Source of the DNA: Myxococcales bacterium
Lineage (GTDB): Bacteria; Myxococcota_A; UBA9042
Reading direction: 5' to 3'
Length of the DNA: 64,000 bases
NCBI GenBank assembly: GCA_947491025.1
Contig: CANLIC010000001.1
Location: 292,609 to 356,608, forward strand
Shown one piece after another: positions 37,106 to 47,052 of the stretch; positions within the stretch are counted from its first letter, which is position 1; every line of letters begins with the position of its first letter. The notes below the pieces were generated by a model that had not been told where the DNA came from, ran no database searches, and worked only from the letters and a program-made list of their open reading frames with translations. Made by a program: the position numbers and the translations under genes.

Positions 37106-39208
37106 ATGCAGCAGGATGGGGGAAAGCGGGTCGCTCAGGGACGCCTGGGGCGGTTGCGGGGCGCGGTCGCAGGGTCGCTCGGATTGGCGGCGCTTTTCGC
37201 GCAGCCTGCGGTGGCCGCGATTCCGGCGCGGGTCCAGATCGAAGGTGTCTTGTCGGGCAGTGGGATTCCCGTGGTTGATGGCGCCTACGATCTCACGCTG
37301 AACTGGCTGGACGACGGCGCCTCGGGCACCGTCCTGGCCAAGAGCGGGCCCATCAACGTCAAGGTCGTCGGCGGCCACTTCGCGTTGAGTGTTCCGGTCG
37401 ACGCAGCCGCCGCAGCCAAGCTCGCTGGCGCCAAGGACGCGCACCTGCAGGTGCAGGTCGGCAATGAGCCCGCGCTGCCTGCGGTCGCCGTGTCGGCTGC
37501 GCCTTTCGCGCTGCACGCCGCCACTGCGGCGCAGGTGACCTGCTCTGGGTGCATCGGCGCCGACGCCATCGCCAATGGCAGCATCGCGGCCTCCAAGGTC
37601 GGCTTCAACTTTGCGGGCTCCGCGGCCAAGGGCGGCGCCGCCCTGGACCTCGAGTGCTCCGGGTGCGTCGGTGTCGCCGAGTTGAAGTTCGACAACGATG
37701 TCGACCTCGGTGGCAACAGCCTCAAGGCCAAGAACGGCACCTTTAGCGGCGACGTCACGGCCAAGACGGTGACGGCGACCGCGTTCGTCGGCGATGGCAG
37801 CAAGCTGACAGGCCTGAAGCTGCCGCAAGGCGCCTGCAAGCCCGGCGAGGCGGTGACGGGCATCGCGAACGACGGCAGCATGACCTGCACCAAGGTCGCG
37901 GGCGCTCTGCCGGCGGACGGGCTCGACGACGTCTCGGGCGGCATGTTGAGCACGGAGTTCAGCGAGTCGGTGGCCAGCGTCGGCGCGACCGGCATCCCCG
38001 ACAACACGGGCTCGGACGCGACGAGCATCCTCAAGGCTCCGGATTGGGGCAAGGCGAAGTCGATCGCCATTCAGGTCAAGCTCAGCAACACCGACCTCTC
38101 GACCGTCCGCCTGCGCTTGCTGCCGCCTGACGACAAGAAGGTGGGCATCGTCCTGTGCGACCCATGCGGCGAAAAGGACGCGAAGGCGCTGACGCAGACC
38201 TGGAGCGACCAGCTCGCCCCCAAGACGGGCGATCTCGCCGCTTGGATCGGCAAAAGCCCGGCGGGCGATTGGACCCTCATCGCCACGGACAGCTCGTTCT
38301 GCGTCAAGCAGGCGCCGGGCAACGAGGCGATCTGCGATCTGACCAACAAGCTCGACGGCACCATCACGAGCTGGTCGGTGACGGCCGGCGTGGTCTCGGC
38401 GCAGAAGATCAAGGCTGCAGGCGCGTTCCTCTTCCACGTCGGCGACAAGCCGCCCGTGCCCTGCAACGCAACGACCTTTGGTGCGACCTACGCCAACAGC
38501 GCGGAGAAGGCGCTGCACGTGTGCAACGGCAAGGACTGGGCGGCGGTCTTCCTCACCATCCCTGGCAGCAAGGAGAACCCGGTCAACAGCTGCAAGGACC
38601 TGCAGACCAAGCTGCCGACGACCAAGAGCGGCAAGTACTGGGTCACCAACGGCGGCGACCCGGTCGAGGTCACCTGCGACATGGAGACGGCCGGCGGCGG
38701 CTGGACACTGATCGCCGACGAGACCGGCGTGCCGTGCGGCCAGAACTTCCCCGATGGCTGGAACGACGGCAAGTCGTCTGATGCCCAGGTGGCGGGTCAG
38801 TGCACGCGCGTCCATGGCATGTGGGGCCAAGGCACCATCGGCAAGAAGGCATTCAACCTCTTGAAGGTGCCACACACCGAGGCCCGCATCTTCGGCCGCT
38901 ACTACGCCATCGACTCGTGGGACAACGAGGCCAATGGCGCCCAGATGTGGGTCGACGGCGGCATGAAATGGTCGGCGCAGAAGGTCTGGAATCAGGTCGG
39001 ACAAGGCAACGGCTGGGTGACCGCGAACTTTACGCCGGCGCCCTGGGGCAGCAACAACGGTCCCAACGGCTATTGGCAGTTGGAGAACGCCACGGGCGCA
39101 GTGGCGCACAACAGCGAGACGCTGAACCTGGAGTTCCGCACTGGCATCGACCAGGATGCGCCCGATGAGTCGTGGGGCTTCTCGCACGTCAAGATCTGGA
39201 TTCGCTAG
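37106..39208 (+). CDS. Modular stalk protein with fibrinogen-like head
   Basis: The ATG at 37106 follows GAGGAGG; the product has 700 residues with a signal peptide ending near PAVAA. The layout mirrors the protein at 758-2806: an N-terminal secreted domain, two CxGC(I/V)G units, NSLKAKNGTFSGDV, FVGDGSKLTGLK, and a P-domain-like region (~296-428; GIPDNTGSDATSIL, LPPDDKKVGIVLCDPCGEKD). It then diverges completely. From ~493 the head is a fibrinogen C-terminal-like domain (NSCKDLQTKLPTTKSGKYWV, EVTCDMETAGGGWTLIADE). Such heads bind acetylated or other surface sugars in animals. A surface lectin/adhesin role is inferred. It appears to be a single gene, not next to Dicty-repeat genes. Confidence 0.85.
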   Translation: MQQDGGKRVAQGRLGRLRGAVAGSLGLAALFAQPAVAAIPARVQIEGVLSGSGIPVVDGAYDLTLNWLDDGASGTVLAKSGPINVKVVGGHFALSVPVDAAAAAKLAGAKDAHLQVQVGNEPALPAVAVSAAPFALHAATAAQVTCSGCIGADAIANGSIAASKVGFNFAGSAAKGGAALDLECSGCVGVAELKFDNDVDLGGNSLKAKNGTFSGDVTAKTVTATAFVGDGSKLTGLKLPQGACKPGEAVTGIANDGSMTCTKVAGALPADGLDDVSGGMLSTEFSESVASVGATGIPDNTGSDATSILKAPDWGKAKSIAIQVKLSNTDLSTVRLRLLPPDDKKVGIVLCDPCGEKDAKALTQTWSDQLAPKTGDLAAWIGKSPAGDWTLIATDSSFCVKQAPGNEAICDLTNKLDGTITSWSVTAGVVSAQKIKAAGAFLFHVGDKPPVPCNATTFGATYANSAEKALHVCNGKDWAAVFLTIPGSKENPVNSCKDLQTKLPTTKSGKYWVTNGGDPVEVTCDMETAGGGWTLIADETGVPCGQNFPDGWNDGKSSDAQVAGQCTRVHGMWGQGTIGKKAFNLLKVPHTEARIFGRYYAIDSWDNEANGAQMWVDGGMKWSAQKVWNQVGQGNGWVTANFTPAPWGSNNGPNGYWQLENATGAVAHNSETLNLEFRTGIDQDAPDESWGFSHVKIWIR

Positions 39209-39279
39209 GCGCGTGGGCTCGGAGCGCGCCGCTGCCGGGGCGTGGTCCAACCGGACCATGAGCCACGCCGGCAGCGTGA

Positions 39280-39315
39280 GACACGTCAGACACGCCCGAC
39301 ACGCGAGACACAACG
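39280..39315 (+). repeat. Four imperfect 9-bp repeats (GACACGNNN type)
   Basis: Four consecutive 9-base units begin GACAC at 39280, 39289, 39298 and 39307, in the gap after the fibrinogen-head gene. A small hairpin (TGGTCC, four-base loop, GGACCA; 39243-39258) lies just before. There is no T-run, so a terminator is possible but not shown. They could also be leader sequence of the following gene. Confidence 0.5.
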
Positions 39316-39339
39316 AGTGCGGCGCTCCGTGGAGCCGGC

Positions 39340-39972
39340 ATGATCGGTGATCTCGCGCCGCTCGCCTTCATGGCCTGCGCGGTGGTGCTCTACGGCATCG
39401 ATCCCGACCTCTGGCGCGCGCTCTTCGGCAAAGAACAGATCGCGGAGCACCTGACCCACGTCGCCTGGCTGCTGCTCGCCGTGCGCTTCTTCAGGTTGGC
39501 GCGGGCGCTTTTGAAGCCACAGTCGATGCAGGTCTGGGCGATGACCGGCTTCTGCGCGCTCATGGTGCTGGAAGAGACCAGCTACTTCAGCGTCTATGTC
39601 GAATGGTGGGCGTCCCAAGGCGGCGCGCCTACGCCCCTGTTGGCCTCGGCGGAGGCGCTGCACAACTCCACGTTGGGCGTCGTGGCCCAGCTCTTGTTCA
39701 TGCTCGGCGTGGCAGCGCTTGCGGCTGGCGAGCCCAGGCTTTGGCGCTGGGCGGGGCGATGGGTGCCGCTGTCGCGCTTGGCCCTGGCAGCGCTGGCGTT
39801 GGTTTTTGTCAGCCAGTTCCTGGCCGAGGCATGGTTGCCGTATTCGACGGCTGCGGTCGGTGCGCACGCGCGACCGGGTGGCCAGTTCGACGAGGTCTTC
39901 GACCTTGGGCTCTGTTGGGCGTTCTGCTGGGCGGCACGGCCTGCGGCCATGGCCCGCTGGCTCGGCCCCTAA
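39340..39972 (+). CDS. Small polytopic membrane protein
   Basis: The ATG at 39340 has a weak GGAG upstream, and the product has 210 residues. About five to six membrane segments are visible (LAPLAFMACAVVLYGI, HVAWLLLAVRFFRLA, VWAMTGFCALMVLEETSYFS, VAQLLFMLGVAALAAG, RLALAALALVFVSQFLAEAW). Charged residues sit within the membrane part (LEETSYF; FLAEAWLPYS), which hints at a catalytic or binding role. The family is not recognised. It stands alone between convergent neighbours. Confidence 0.65.
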   Translation: MIGDLAPLAFMACAVVLYGIDPDLWRALFGKEQIAEHLTHVAWLLLAVRFFRLARALLKPQSMQVWAMTGFCALMVLEETSYFSVYVEWWASQGGAPTPLLASAEALHNSTLGVVAQLLFMLGVAALAAGEPRLWRWAGRWVPLSRLALAALALVFVSQFLAEAWLPYSTAAVGAHARPGGQFDEVFDLGLCWAFCWAARPAAMARWLGP

Positions 39973-40284
39973 GGTCGGCGGGCTCGACTGCGGGTGCCTG
40001 GCGCGATCGGGCTCGGCGTGGCGGGATGGACAAGGCCAGGCGGGCCTTGCTCGACGTGCCGGGCGGAATCGGGCGAGGCGAGCTGGGCTTGGAAGGGCCA
40101 GAGTCGGCAGGGCCGAAAGGGGCGAGGCCAAGCCTAGCCCTGCGGGCTCGACACAGAGAGCGAGGCGGCTACGCACTTTGCGGCGGGCGGGCGTCCGCGT
40201 CGGCGGCCGTCAGCGATCAGGACGTGCAGCGACGGAGCCAACCGACGGCCGCCTCTGCGCGAGCCGTCGGGGTGCGGGCGAACG
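39973..40284. other. Gene-free convergent intergenic stretch
   Basis: This 312-base stretch lies between a membrane protein gene (+) and an OmpA gene (-). Frames here are short shadows, and no terminator with a T-run was found on either strand. Confidence 0.4.
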
Positions 40285-41922
40285 CTACTTGCCGGCGCCA
40301 GGCGTAGCGATGCGGATCTCGATGCGCTCGTTCTCGGCCCAGGCCTTCTTGCCGGTGGCCTGCGAGATCGGCTTGTCGGCGCCGGTGGCGACGATGACGA
40401 TCCGGTTGCCGTCGATGGCCGAGTCGACGAAGTGGGCGCGGATCGTGGCGCCGCGCTTCTCCGCCAGCTCCTTCTCTGCGTCCGGGGTCTTGCCCGAAGT
40501 GTGGATCTCCACCGCGATCTTGACCGAGTCGTAGGTCAGCATGAACTCGACGTACTTCTCGAGGACCTTGGTGGACTTCTTGTCGAGCTTGTCGGCCTTC
40601 CACTTCAGGCCCTTGACTGCACCCTCGAACAGCGGTGCGTACTCGGCGGCCATCGCGTCGGGGCAGCCGTCCCCGTCTTCGACGCCGTTGGGCGTCTCGG
40701 CCTCGCCCGGGCACTTGTCCTTGCCGTCGGGGAAGCCGTCGCCGTCGTTGTCCGGGTCGGGGCAGCCGTCGCCGTCGTCGAAGCCGTCCTTGTCCTCGGC
40801 CTGATTCGGGCACTTGTCCTGCTTGTCGGCCACGCCGTCGCCGTCGTTGTCGGGTTCCGGGCAGCCGTCGTCGTCCTGGAAGCCGTCCTTGTCCTCAGCT
40901 TGGTTCGGGCACTTGTCCTGCTTGTCACCGACGCCGTCACGGTCGTTGTCGAGGTCGGGGCAGCCGTCGTCATCCTCGAAGCCGTCTGCGTCCTCGAGCT
41001 CGCCCTGGCACTTATCGGCCGAGTCGATGACGCCATCGTCGTCGTTGTCGAGCTCGGGGCAGCCATCGGAGTCCAGGAAGCCATCCTTGTCCTCGGCCTG
41101 GGCCGGGCACTTGTCCGTCTCATCGGGCACGCCGTCTTGGTCCTTGTCCTCGGCCGGGCCGCCGAGAGCCCACGACACGCCGAGCAGAACCTCGAAACCA
41201 CTGGCGATGCCGTCGTTGCCGGGGCGAATGTCGCCGCCGACCCAGCGGGCGTCGATGCGGGCCGCGCCGCGGTAGCCGAACTCGTAGCTGGCGCCAACGC
41301 CGAGCAGGTAGGTGTTGTCTACGTCCGGCGACTTCACCGACGCGACCTTGGTGCCGGCGAAGAACTTGTCGGCGACGAGGATGGCCTGGCCAAAGCCGGC
41401 GCTGACGAAGGGCGTCACTGCGCCGAGGTGCACGATGTCCCAGCGGGCGAGCAGCCGCAGGCCGATCACCATGCCGGAGCCCTCGTCCGTGGCCGAGATG
41501 TTGTTGCCGAGGGCGTCTTTGCGGACCGGGGTCGCCGGCAGGCTTGTCGGCGTGAACATCGCTTCGGCGTCGAGGCCGAGCTGCTCCACGACCGGCATCG
41601 AGAGGCGGAGGCCGAAGGAGGGGCCGGCCTGCGGCACTTCATCGGCCTGGTTGCCGTTGCCGAGGCCGCTGTCTGGCGAGAAGCCCTGGTAGCCGACGCC
41701 CGCGCCGAGGGAGAGCCGCCGCATGAAGGGCCGGTGGTCGGCGCGCGCCGAGGCGGGCGAAAGCGTCGCAGCGCCGGCGCAAGCGACTGCGACCGCCATG
41801 GCCAGGCGCTGGCTGAGCGCCAAGGAACGCCCGGCAGCAGCGCCCGTTTGGGTCGAGCGCTTGGCGCTCTCAGTCGCGCCGGAGCGGAGGCCAAAGCCCT
41901 GATCACCCATCGCATTCTCCAT
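40285..41922 (-). CDS. Outer-membrane beta-barrel protein with TSP3 repeats and degenerate OmpA domain
   Basis: The ATG at 41922 follows GGAGAGAG, giving 545 residues. The signal core LAMAVAVACAGAATLSPASA precedes an eight-strand-like barrel (~70-260; FGLRLSMPVVEQLGLDAEAM, VTPFVSAGFGQAILVADKFF, EVLLGVSWALGGP). About five thrombospondin-3 units follow (DNDGDGVADKQDKCPNQAED). The last ~120 residues are OmpA-like, but the HTDxxG motif is HTSGKT and the NRRVE end is NERIE, so the Asp that binds diaminopimelate is missing. The Arg in ELAEKRGA remains. It is predicted to sit in the outer membrane; peptidoglycan binding is doubtful. Confidence 0.85.
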   Translation of the reverse strand: MENAMGDQGFGLRSGATESAKRSTQTGAAAGRSLALSQRLAMAVAVACAGAATLSPASARADHRPFMRRLSLGAGVGYQGFSPDSGLGNGNQADEVPQAGPSFGLRLSMPVVEQLGLDAEAMFTPTSLPATPVRKDALGNNISATDEGSGMVIGLRLLARWDIVHLGAVTPFVSAGFGQAILVADKFFAGTKVASVKSPDVDNTYLLGVGASYEFGYRGAARIDARWVGGDIRPGNDGIASGFEVLLGVSWALGGPAEDKDQDGVPDETDKCPAQAEDKDGFLDSDGCPELDNDDDGVIDSADKCQGELEDADGFEDDDGCPDLDNDRDGVGDKQDKCPNQAEDKDGFQDDDGCPEPDNDGDGVADKQDKCPNQAEDKDGFDDGDGCPDPDNDGDGFPDGKDKCPGEAETPNGVEDGDGCPDAMAAEYAPLFEGAVKGLKWKADKLDKKSTKVLEKYVEFMLTYDSVKIAVEIHTSGKTPDAEKELAEKRGATIRAHFVDSAIDGNRIVIVATGADKPISQATGKKAWAENERIEIRIATPGAGK

Positions 41923-42216
41923 GGTGCTCTCTCCAAAGCCAAGCGCATGCGACTTGGCCGGCACACGCCTCTCGCGGACCTTCGCAGACCCAGCGACCGG
42001 GGGCATCCCACGGCTGCGACAGGCTGCGCGACGGTGGAACGCTAGCGCACTGTATGGCGGAGGGAAAGCCCCCAGCCAAGCCAAACCCGTGAAAGAATGC
42101 AAGTGGCGGTCGGTCGTGTGCCTGCGACGACGGGATGGTGCAGGGTTTGGCCTTCGCAGGGTCTCAGGAGTCTGCTACGGTTGCAGATGGGGGCCGCGGG
42201 GCGGTCAGGAGGCAAC

Positions 42217-45200
42217 GTGTCTCAGGCAGCGCTTCGAGTCCTCGAGTGCCTCGCCGGAGCGCGTCGACCCGCAGGGGCCGGCGGGCAGGTTGCGTCGTGG
42301 CTGGTCCTGCTCTGCGGGCTCGCGGCCGGCATTGCCGCGTGCGGCGAAGACCGCGCTGACGAGGCGACGCAGGAGACCGGCGCCGACTCCCTGGGCTCCG
42401 CCGCCACAGAAGCGGGGTCTGACGCGGGATCCGTTTCGGGATCTGACGGCGGCGAGGGCGCGGCAAGCCGCAATGGCACTGCAGATGGCGGCCGCGCCGG
42501 CGGGCTGGATGGCGAGGGCGCGACGGGCGCCGACGGGGCCCTCGTTCTGGTGCCTGACGCCGACGAGGACGGCGCGCCTGCGCCTACGGGCGAGTCGCTC
42601 GGCATGGTCATTGAGTCCGTGACGCCGGCCGAGGGGCCGACCAGCGGAATGACCGAGGTGTTCATCACCGGCAAGGGCCTCGATCAGGTGGTCACGGCCT
42701 ATTTCGGCGAGTCGCCCGCCGTGGAGACCGAGGCCCTGGACGCCTGGACGGTGCGCGCCCTCGCCCCGCCGCGCGCGGCCGGTTTTGTCGACGTGACGCT
42801 GCGGGCGCTTACCGCCAAGGGCGACGCCGTTGAGGTCACGCTCCAGGCAGCGTACCGCTACAAGCCAACGCTGGCGCTGACGGCGATCTCGCCCGGTCAG
42901 GGCGACGTCACGGGCGGCACGTTGGTGACCGTCGAGGGCTTCGGCTTTGGCAAGGACACACAGTTCGTGTTCGGCGATCGCCTCGCCTCATTGGCGCTGG
43001 TGCACGATGAGCATGCCGCGACCTTGCACACCCCGCCGGGCCTGGCCGGCAGGGTCGACGTGCACGCCGTCAGCGGCGATGGCGCGGCGACCCTGACCAA
43101 GGGCTTCCTCTACACCGAGTCGCCGCGGATTGACGCGGTGGCACCGGCGGTCGTCGCGCTCAGCGGTGGCAAGGTGCGCGCCCACGGCGCTGGGTTGCTG
43201 GGCGACGCGGCCGTGGTGTCCCTGGTCGCTGGGGCCGCCTCGACGCTGTTGCCTTTGGTCGCCTCAGCGCCAGACGGTTCCTGGATCGACGTCAAGCTGC
43301 CGAGCCAGCCCAGCGGCGGCACGTTTGATCTGCGCTACAGCCGGCCCGGGGCAACCGTGACCAAGCCGAAGGCGGTGACCTACGCCTCCTTCGTCAATCC
43401 GATCACCGGTCAATCGCAGAAAAACGCCATCGTCGCGGTGTCGCCCTCCGTCGTCGCGGCCAACGAGTCGGCGGACATCGACCTTCACCTGGTCGGACCC
43501 ATCGCGGCCGCGCAGGGTTCGGGGATCGAGGTGCGCGTCGGCAATGCGGTGGTGCCGCTGATCGACAGCGACATCGGGACCTGGACGGGCCCACAGCCCG
43601 GCGCGACGGTGCGGGTCCGGGTGCCGGCGCTCGCAAAGCCCTTCAAACCCTTGGCGCAAGGGATTCTGGTCAAGGTAGGGAACCAGGAGGCCTTCTTGGC
43701 CGGTGGGCTGCAGCGCAGCGCTGCCTTGCCTCGGCTGGTCGGGGCCTTTCCCGGCAAGTTGAACGCTGCCGGTGGCACGCAGCTGACCGTCCACGTCGAC
43801 CCGGGCAGCGCCATTCCGGCGGACAGTGCACCCATCGGCATCCGAGTCGGGGCCCTCTTCGCCAGCGGTCTGGGCGGTGGTGCGCCGATTCAGGACAAGA
43901 ACGGCGACCAGATCTTGGTGTTCACCGCCACCGCGCCGCCAGGCAGCCCTGGGCCTGCGACGGTGACCGCCACCTTTGCGACGGGAACCTCCAGCCTGGC
44001 GGGGGCGGTGGTGTATGGCGGCGCGCCGGCTTTGGCTGCGGTGCTGCCAGCAACCGGCGCCCAAGCTGGCAACACACTGGTCAAGGTCGTGGGCTCCGGG
44101 CTGGATCGCTTGGATCGGCTCTTCTTTGGCGGAAGCCAAGCCAAAGCGATTCAGCACATTCATCCCGGCCTGGTGTTGGCGCGGACACCTTCGGGCAATG
44201 TGGGTACCGTGTCGGTCGAAGGCTGGTTTTTGGCGGAGTCGGGCGCCGCCACCCTGCCTGGTAGCACTGCGCCTGCGGCGTCGTCGACGTTGCCGTCGGG
44301 ATTCACCTACTACGATCCGCAGGCCGGCCACGCTGGCAGCTGGGGCGGCCCGATCGCCGGGGCACTCGACGTGACGGTGCGGCGGGCCAACCTCGATAAG
44401 GGGCCGATCGAGGGCGTCTTGGTGGTGGTCGAGCAGCCCAGCAAGCCGATGCGCACGGCCGTGACAGATGCCCGGGGCCAGGCGACGCTCAGTGATCTCG
44501 ATCTGCACGGCCCGCTGCAGGTGTCGGTGGCGCGCCAAGGCTATACAGCGGCATCGATGGTCGCTGTCGACAGCCGGCACCTGACGTTTCGCCTCACACA
44601 ATTCGTGACGCCGCCGCCCGACATCGGCGCCGGCCAAGGCGAAACCGAGCCCGAGGCCCCCGATCCATTCCCGGACGGCGCGATCGAGGGCGTGGTCCTC
44701 AACGGTTCCAAGTACGCCAACCTGCCCCTCGGCGGCTGCGCGAACACGCCACCAGTGGGCGGCAATTGCCTGCCCTGCGATAACGACTTCGCCTGCCCCA
44801 GCGACCTGACCTGCGAGTGGCTGCTCGACCCGCTGGCGGGCTTCTCGATGCAGGCCGCAGAGTTGGCCGACCCTGCAACCGCAACCCTGCCACGCGTCTG
44901 CAGCGCGCCGTGCGGCGGCGATGCGCCGGCGTGCCCGAAGGGTTTTGGCTGTCGCGTTGCGGGCTTCGGCCAGGACGGCGGGGCTCGCCTGCGCTGCATG
45001 CCTTTGATCGGCGAGCCGCAGACCCGCTGCCGCACATCGTCGCCTGGGATCTTCGGCGGCAACCCGGTACCAGGCGCCAAGGCCAACGCGGCAGCCGACG
45101 GCACCTTCCGCATCGAGTCCCGTCTCGGCGACATCGCGGTCGCATGCACCGTGGGCTACCTGCCCAAGGACAAGCTCACCAGCGCCTCTTCGGGCAACAG

Positions 45201-46971
45201 CGCCAGCAACGACGGTTTCGTGCCACTCGCGATGGGCGTCCAGCGAAATGTGACGGTAGCGCCCGGCCAGACCACCACCGGCGTCAAGGTCGTCATCGAC
45301 ACCCCGATGACGCGCACGATCGACCTGCACCTGCAGAGCCTGCCGATGGGCGACGACGTCAAAGGCGACGAGCGCTTCGTGACAGCGGTGCTGGATCTCG
45401 GCGCCGAGGGCTACCTGCCTGCAGGCGAGGTGCTGACGCGAGTGCACACCGACCGGTTGCGTTTGAAGCGGCAACCCAGCGGTTTCTCGGGCAACAACGT
45501 GGACATCCGCTACACCTGCTACGCGGGCCTGTCGCAACCGGGTGGCGACTCGCCCCTGACCATCGCCATCGCAGAGGCACTTGAGCCTCAAGTATCTGAC
45601 TTCGTAGCGTTCTGGCCGACAGGTTCCGCTGCGCCCGAGCAGGGCAGCGCGCTCGGCTCGCCGATTCGGGCCGTGGCGACCGATGGCAAGCAGGTCATCG
45701 CCGTGGGCGATCGCGGCGGCATCTACGTGTGGGGGGGCACCTCGCTGACCCAGCAGGGTTCGCCGACGACGCGCGATCTCGGAGCGATCTGGCTGGATCC
45801 GCTCGGCAGCGGGGTCGGCTTCGCCGGCGGCGCACAAGGCACGTGGCTGCGGCGGGACCCGGTGTCGGGCTGGCAGGCGGCGATCGGACCGCTGCCGCTG
45901 GGTCTGCCGACCTTGCCGGAGGGCGTCGACACCATCGTCGGCATCGCCGGCCTCCACGAGCACGACCTGTGGATCGCTGACGGCGGCAACCGGATCTGGC
46001 ACCGCACCGCGCAGGGCTACGAGCTCAACAGCTCGCCGATGGCGCAACCGACGCTGCCAACCTCGACCTGGCCGCCGCCGCCGGCCAGCCCGCGCCTGCG
46101 GGCCCTGCAGCGCCTGGGCGACGGGACGCTGGTGGCGCTGGGCGACGACGCCATGCTGGCCCTGACCCAGCCGAGCAGCGGCCTGCTGAGCTGGAAGCTC
46201 ATCGCTGTCGGGCGGCCCGGAGCGCTCCACGGCGCATTCGGTGTCGCCAAGGACGATTTCTGGGTCGTCGGCGACCACGGCACACTGTTGCACGTCGTCG
46301 GAGGCAAGGTCGTTGAGCTGTCGAGCGGCACATTCCAACCGCTTTTTGCCATCGCCCCGACCGAGACCGGGCTCTTGGCAGCCGGCGGCGCCGGGACGCT
46401 GGTGCGGGTCGGCTTCGACGGGTTGGTGCAGGCCTTCAAGACCCCGGACGTGAAGTCAGATCTGCGCGCGGTGGTCGCGGTGGAGGGCGGTGTGCTCGCG
46501 ATGGGCACGCCAGCGCTGCCGCTCGGGCCCTTTCTCGAGTTGCCGGTCTTCGACAAGCCAGGCTGGGGCGCCCCGATCGGCAAGGTCATCGACTGGCACA
46601 GCGCGGGCGGGGTCACACCGACCCTGAACATGCTCCGCATCGCCGGCCCCGACTACAAGACGCACTGGGAGGTCTTCAGCCGCGGCGACGTCGAGGAGGT
46701 GGTGCTGCCCGATTTCCAGAGCCTCGGCGGCTTCTCGCCGGTGCCGCCGGGGCAGCTGCGCCTGCGACTGTGGCGTATCTACGCGCCCGGTCTGACGATC
46801 GATTCCTTCCAGTCGAAGCAACTCAGCGCCTGGCAGTGGGTGAGCTACGCCTACGGCATCCACCTGACCTCCCTGCCGACGCAGATTCAAGCGCCGGCAG
46901 CCGCCGGGCCCGGGCCGAGCTTTTCCCCAAAGCCGAGCTTGCCCAAGAGCCCTTACCCTTCAGCGCCTTAG
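42217..46971 (+). CDS. Large IPT/TIG-domain lipoprotein
   Basis: The GTG at 42217 follows AGGAGG, giving 1,584 residues. The lipobox GIAAC (C42) is followed by an acidic Gly/Ser linker. Three or more IPT/TIG immunoglobulin-like domains occur to ~630 (VIESVTPAEGPTSGMTEVFI, AISPGQGDVTGGTLVTVEGF, AVLPATGAQAGNTLVKVVGS). A carboxypeptidase-regulatory/CnaB-like unit (VVVEQPSKPMRTAVTDARGQ) comes next, then a Cys-rich EGF-like patch (CLPCDNDFACPSDLTCEW). The second half has propeller-like segments (AVATDGKQVIAVGDRGGIYV, DDFWVVGDHGTLLHVVGG). It is probably a multi-domain outer-surface binding protein. The next gene follows after 81 bases. Confidence 0.8.
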   Translation: MSQAALRVLECLAGARRPAGAGGQVASWLVLLCGLAAGIAACGEDRADEATQETGADSLGSAATEAGSDAGSVSGSDGGEGAASRNGTADGGRAGGLDGEGATGADGALVLVPDADEDGAPAPTGESLGMVIESVTPAEGPTSGMTEVFITGKGLDQVVTAYFGESPAVETEALDAWTVRALAPPRAAGFVDVTLRALTAKGDAVEVTLQAAYRYKPTLALTAISPGQGDVTGGTLVTVEGFGFGKDTQFVFGDRLASLALVHDEHAATLHTPPGLAGRVDVHAVSGDGAATLTKGFLYTESPRIDAVAPAVVALSGGKVRAHGAGLLGDAAVVSLVAGAASTLLPLVASAPDGSWIDVKLPSQPSGGTFDLRYSRPGATVTKPKAVTYASFVNPITGQSQKNAIVAVSPSVVAANESADIDLHLVGPIAAAQGSGIEVRVGNAVVPLIDSDIGTWTGPQPGATVRVRVPALAKPFKPLAQGILVKVGNQEAFLAGGLQRSAALPRLVGAFPGKLNAAGGTQLTVHVDPGSAIPADSAPIGIRVGALFASGLGGGAPIQDKNGDQILVFTATAPPGSPGPATVTATFATGTSSLAGAVVYGGAPALAAVLPATGAQAGNTLVKVVGSGLDRLDRLFFGGSQAKAIQHIHPGLVLARTPSGNVGTVSVEGWFLAESGAATLPGSTAPAASSTLPSGFTYYDPQAGHAGSWGGPIAGALDVTVRRANLDKGPIEGVLVVVEQPSKPMRTAVTDARGQATLSDLDLHGPLQVSVARQGYTAASMVAVDSRHLTFRLTQFVTPPPDIGAGQGETEPEAPDPFPDGAIEGVVLNGSKYANLPLGGCANTPPVGGNCLPCDNDFACPSDLTCEWLLDPLAGFSMQAAELADPATATLPRVCSAPCGGDAPACPKGFGCRVAGFGQDGGARLRCMPLIGEPQTRCRTSSPGIFGGNPVPGAKANAAADGTFRIESRLGDIAVACTVGYLPKDKLTSASSGNSASNDGFVPLAMGVQRNVTVAPGQTTTGVKVVIDTPMTRTIDLHLQSLPMGDDVKGDERFVTAVLDLGAEGYLPAGEVLTRVHTDRLRLKRQPSGFSGNNVDIRYTCYAGLSQPGGDSPLTIAIAEALEPQVSDFVAFWPTGSAAPEQGSALGSPIRAVATDGKQVIAVGDRGGIYVWGGTSLTQQGSPTTRDLGAIWLDPLGSGVGFAGGAQGTWLRRDPVSGWQAAIGPLPLGLPTLPEGVDTIVGIAGLHEHDLWIADGGNRIWHRTAQGYELNSSPMAQPTLPTSTWPPPPASPRLRALQRLGDGTLVALGDDAMLALTQPSSGLLSWKLIAVGRPGALHGAFGVAKDDFWVVGDHGTLLHVVGGKVVELSSGTFQPLFAIAPTETGLLAAGGAGTLVRVGFDGLVQAFKTPDVKSDLRAVVAVEGGVLAMGTPALPLGPFLELPVFDKPGWGAPIGKVIDWHSAGGVTPTLNMLRIAGPDYKTHWEVFSRGDVEEVVLPDFQSLGGFSPVPPGQLRLRLWRIYAPGLTIDSFQSKQLSAWQWVSYAYGIHLTSLPTQIQAPAAAGPGPSFSPKPSLPKSPYPSAP

Positions 46972-47052
46972 AGTCTGCGGTCGCCGGCAACGCGTCGCAG
47001 CAAGGGTGGCGTCGTTGCGGCCTGCCCTTCGGCGCCAGGAGCCCACAGCGCG

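Noticed and set aside
43264..46338. 1,024-codon minus-strand frame opposite the TIG lipoprotein
   Set aside because: Arg/Ala/His-rich shadow without signal, domain or ribosome site.
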